Position numbers and translations under genes: made by a program. This document shows positions 38,397-39,879 of a stretch of 39,879 nucleotides of DNA, one piece after another. Positions within the stretch are counted from its first letter, which is position 1. Each line of letters begins with the position of its first letter. The stretch lies in assembly GCA_029552745.1 (NCBI GenBank), contig JAKPDK010000186.1, positions 1 to 39,879 on the forward strand. The letters are read 5' to 3'. Source of the stretch: Candidatus Hydrogenedentota bacterium (GTDB lineage Bacteria; Hydrogenedentota; Hydrogenedentia; Hydrogenedentales; SLHB01). The notes below the pieces were generated by a model that was given only the letters and a program-made list of their open reading frames with translations, ran no database searches and was not told the origin of the DNA.

Positions 38397-38612
38397 ATGT
38401 TGAACGAAGGCGATAGACTCATCAAACCACAACAAGTTCAGAAGCAAGTCCCTTGGGACAAACTCGAAGGCGTTGTGATTTTGGGACTAAGAAAAAAAGG
38501 CGAAGCAAATTCTCTTCACATGTCTTCAGTGACAGTTGATGAACTGGCACTTTTGACTTCACAGTTGCAAGCGCATCTTGCCTATTTGTTGGGGCCGATG
38601 AAAGAAGGTTGA
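38397..38612 (+). CDS. Hypothetical small protein
   Basis: A 71-residue protein. The frame is open from 38340, but ATG 38397 with GAGG upstream, two bases after the previous stop, is the likely start. It has KLEGVVILGLRKKGEANSLHMSSVTVDELALLTSQLQAHLAYLLG, a beta pair followed by a leucine-rich helix. It resembles small accessory proteins of phage late-early regions, but I cannot assign a function. Confidence 0.55.
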   Translation: MLNEGDRLIKPQQVQKQVPWDKLEGVVILGLRKKGEANSLHMSSVTVDELALLTSQLQAHLAYLLGPMKEG

Positions 38613-38613
38613 C

Positions 38614-38907
38614 ATGAGTCAGCCTGAATCGTGCAAGCATCACATCTATCAAGGTCACTTCACAAATTTTGTGAATGATCTTGCGAACGAAGGTGCGCAA
38701 GGCCCACTTGCACTTTTGATCGTGGCCGAAGATGCAAACGGCGAAGTGTATATGTATCGACGCGGACCGGATGATCGACAAATGATTTTGGCCGAGACAG
38801 CCGCGACAATGTTCGCACAACAATTTGAAAGAAAGGAAGCTGAATCATGCTTCGTGAACAAGTTAAAAAATGGTATCGAGAAGCTATCCAACTTGATTTT
38901 GAAATAG
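38614..38907 (+). CDS. Hypothetical small protein
   Basis: A 97-residue protein starting at ATG 38614 just after the previous stop, with AAGG nearby. The N-terminal part contains CKHHIYQGHF, then a strand (GPLALLIVAEDANGEVYMYRR) and helices. The last 61 bases overlap the next gene. The order of segments suggests a small mixed-fold protein; no known motif is recognised. Confidence 0.55.
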   Translation: MSQPESCKHHIYQGHFTNFVNDLANEGAQGPLALLIVAEDANGEVYMYRRGPDDRQMILAETAATMFAQQFERKEAESCFVNKLKNGIEKLSNLILK

Positions 38908-39299
38908 AACCAGAACTGAAAAGAAAACTTCTCGCTGAAGATCATCCGAATCTAAACAAGTTCATCGACAACTTGTGTGAACAATTCATTCAAGCCGAAA
39001 AGCAATGTCGTCGCAAAGGTCTCATCCTTAAGACGAAGACGATGCAAGACACAGTGTATGATTTGACAAAGTATTTCGTGATGGGACTTCAGGGGGAAGC
39101 GAAACGTCGCTATGAATCCGATCTTGAAAAGTCAGCGCGTGAAGCTGAAGCGGCGAAGGTCAAGGAGTTTGAAGACGTACTTCAAGGCAAAGCGACAGGC
39201 GAGTTTGCCGAAGCGGGGGTGATCAGCAATGAAAAAATCGACGCTGAAAGGGAAGCGGCACTCGAAAGAGAAGACCGCGCCCGTCTCACGCAAAGCTAA
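38847..39299 (+). CDS. Hypothetical helical charged protein
   Basis: A 150-residue helical protein of unknown function. GAAAGGAAG stands before the ATG. It has three parts: a helix-rich start (LREQVKKWYREAIQLD), a middle with basic residues (AEKQCRRKGLILKTKTMQD), and a long charged coiled coil (residues ~90-150, YESDLEKSAREAEAAKVKEF). It overlaps the gene before by 61 bases and the small terminase by 71 bases. Such tight overlaps suggest a late-packaging operon. Confidence 0.55.
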   Translation: MLREQVKKWYREAIQLDFEIEPELKRKLLAEDHPNLNKFIDNLCEQFIQAEKQCRRKGLILKTKTMQDTVYDLTKYFVMGLQGEAKRRYESDLEKSAREAEAAKVKEFEDVLQGKATGEFAEAGVISNEKIDAEREAALEREDRARLTQS

Positions 39300-39810
39300 G
39301 TCGAAGAAGAAAGTTCTTGCTGAAGAAGAACTGGACCGATGGCTTGCTGAAGGCGGCAAAAAAGAAGAAAAGGAAGACGGCGAAATCGACGGCCTAGTGG
39401 GGCGCGAACAACCGCTTTTCTTTTTCGGACCGCCGCCCGCAATCAAGCAACTATACACAGGCACAGACTACGACAAAGACTTTCACCCACAAGACCTTCT
39501 TGCACACATGCGAAACGGCAAGACAAGAAGTGAAATCATTGCGGGCTGGGGCATCACATATTCAAAATTCAATTCATGGCTTGATCAACATCCTGAACTT
39601 GCTGAAGCGTATGCGGTCGGCAAGCCCGCGTTCGACGCCTATCACAAGGCCGCACTTCGGCACGTTGCCTTCGGGCAAATGCCGAAAGCAAAAGAATACA
39701 GCGTTCACTTCATGCTGAAGAACTTTGCGGGCTTTGATGATTCAGGCGGGGGGCATGAATACGCGGACAGCCAGCAAGCAGAACTTGAATTTGTGGACGA
39801 TGAAGATTAG
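39229..39810 (+). CDS. terS: Terminase small subunit
   Basis: A 193-residue protein that recognises phage DNA for packaging. Residues 1-30 are strongly basic and 31-60 acidic. A helix-turn-helix-type region is at ~88-120 (LLAHMRNGKTRSEIIAGWGI, then FNSWLDQHPELAEAY), followed by long helices for ring formation and an acidic C-terminal tail (FVDDED), which would contact the large subunit. GGGGGTGA lies upstream of the ATG. The gene runs into the terminal overlap and, on the circle, sits 109 bp before the large terminase. Confidence 0.85.
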   Translation: MKKSTLKGKRHSKEKTAPVSRKAKSKKKVLAEEELDRWLAEGGKKEEKEDGEIDGLVGREQPLFFFGPPPAIKQLYTGTDYDKDFHPQDLLAHMRNGKTRSEIIAGWGITYSKFNSWLDQHPELAEAYAVGKPAFDAYHKAALRHVAFGQMPKAKEYSVHFMLKNFAGFDDSGGGHEYADSQQAELEFVDDED

Positions 39811-39879
39811 ATTGTAGATTCATTTCATCGCGGCCCCTCGTTGTAGGCGTCACGCTATTTTGAATCTACAAAAAAAAAC
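39739..39879. repeat. Right copy of 141-bp exact terminal direct repeat
   Basis: Identical to bases 1-141. It includes the end of the small terminase gene and the inverted repeat between the terminase genes. It shows the contig closes on itself; one copy should be trimmed before any numbering of the genome. Confidence 0.95.

Overview
The window is the complete genome of a tailed phage with siphovirus-type genes, assembled as a circle. The first 141 bases are repeated exactly as the last 141, so the unique genome is about 39,738 bp, and the small terminase gene at the right end runs into the large terminase gene at the left end. A terminase, portal, HK97-type coat, tail tube, frameshifted tail chaperone, tape measure and J-like hub, with no sheath gene, indicate a long non-contractile tail. 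The host cannot be named. A lipoprotein nested with a membrane/coiled-coil gene (spanin-like) and an endolysin with a peptidoglycan-binding domain favour a Gram-negative host. I see no integrase, excisionase, CI-type repressor, tRNA or CRISPR, so a lytic lifestyle is likelier.

Layout. (1) 182-22756, rightward: terminase large subunit, portal, two neck-like paralogues, scaffold, coat and terminator, small head-region genes, an Mtd-type fibre, a papain-like hydrolase, head-tail adaptor, tail terminator, tail tube, tail chaperone pair with a -1 frameshift site, tape measure, tail proteins, fibres, a cluster of tiny lysis-like genes, the central hub and a small receptor-binding paralogue. (2) 22738-23984: a cargo island of leftward genes, including an alanine-repeat putative immunity protein, flanked by an imperfect direct repeat of about 53 bp that contains the 3' end of the receptor-binding gene and part of a terminator. 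(3) 24005-32475, leftward: membrane protein, SNF2 helicase, small basic protein, acidic linker protein, DUF2800 nuclease, DUF2815 ssDNA-binding protein, terminator, long inverted repeat, small gene, family A DNA polymerase, three-module endolysin and a small gene. (4) 32476-32573: divergent control region. (5) 32574-39810, rightward: Cro-like regulator, DNA methyltransferase, primase-polymerase/VapE-type helicase, an iteron-rich candidate replication origin, a PD-(D/E)XK nuclease, several unknown small genes and the small terminase.

Replication is probably self-directed. The primase-helicase sits beside the candidate origin, and the polymerase, ssDNA-binding protein, SNF2 helicase and nucleases come from the opposite-strand operon. 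Transcription converges on the terminator at 23955-23984 and diverges from 32476-32573. The most unusual points are the cargo island that split a terminator, the iteron/AT-rich region, a domain shared by the head-tail adaptor and a tail protein, the paralogous receptor-binding heads, a permuted papain-like hydrolase inside the head-tail genes, and several genes under 60 codons in apparent gaps.
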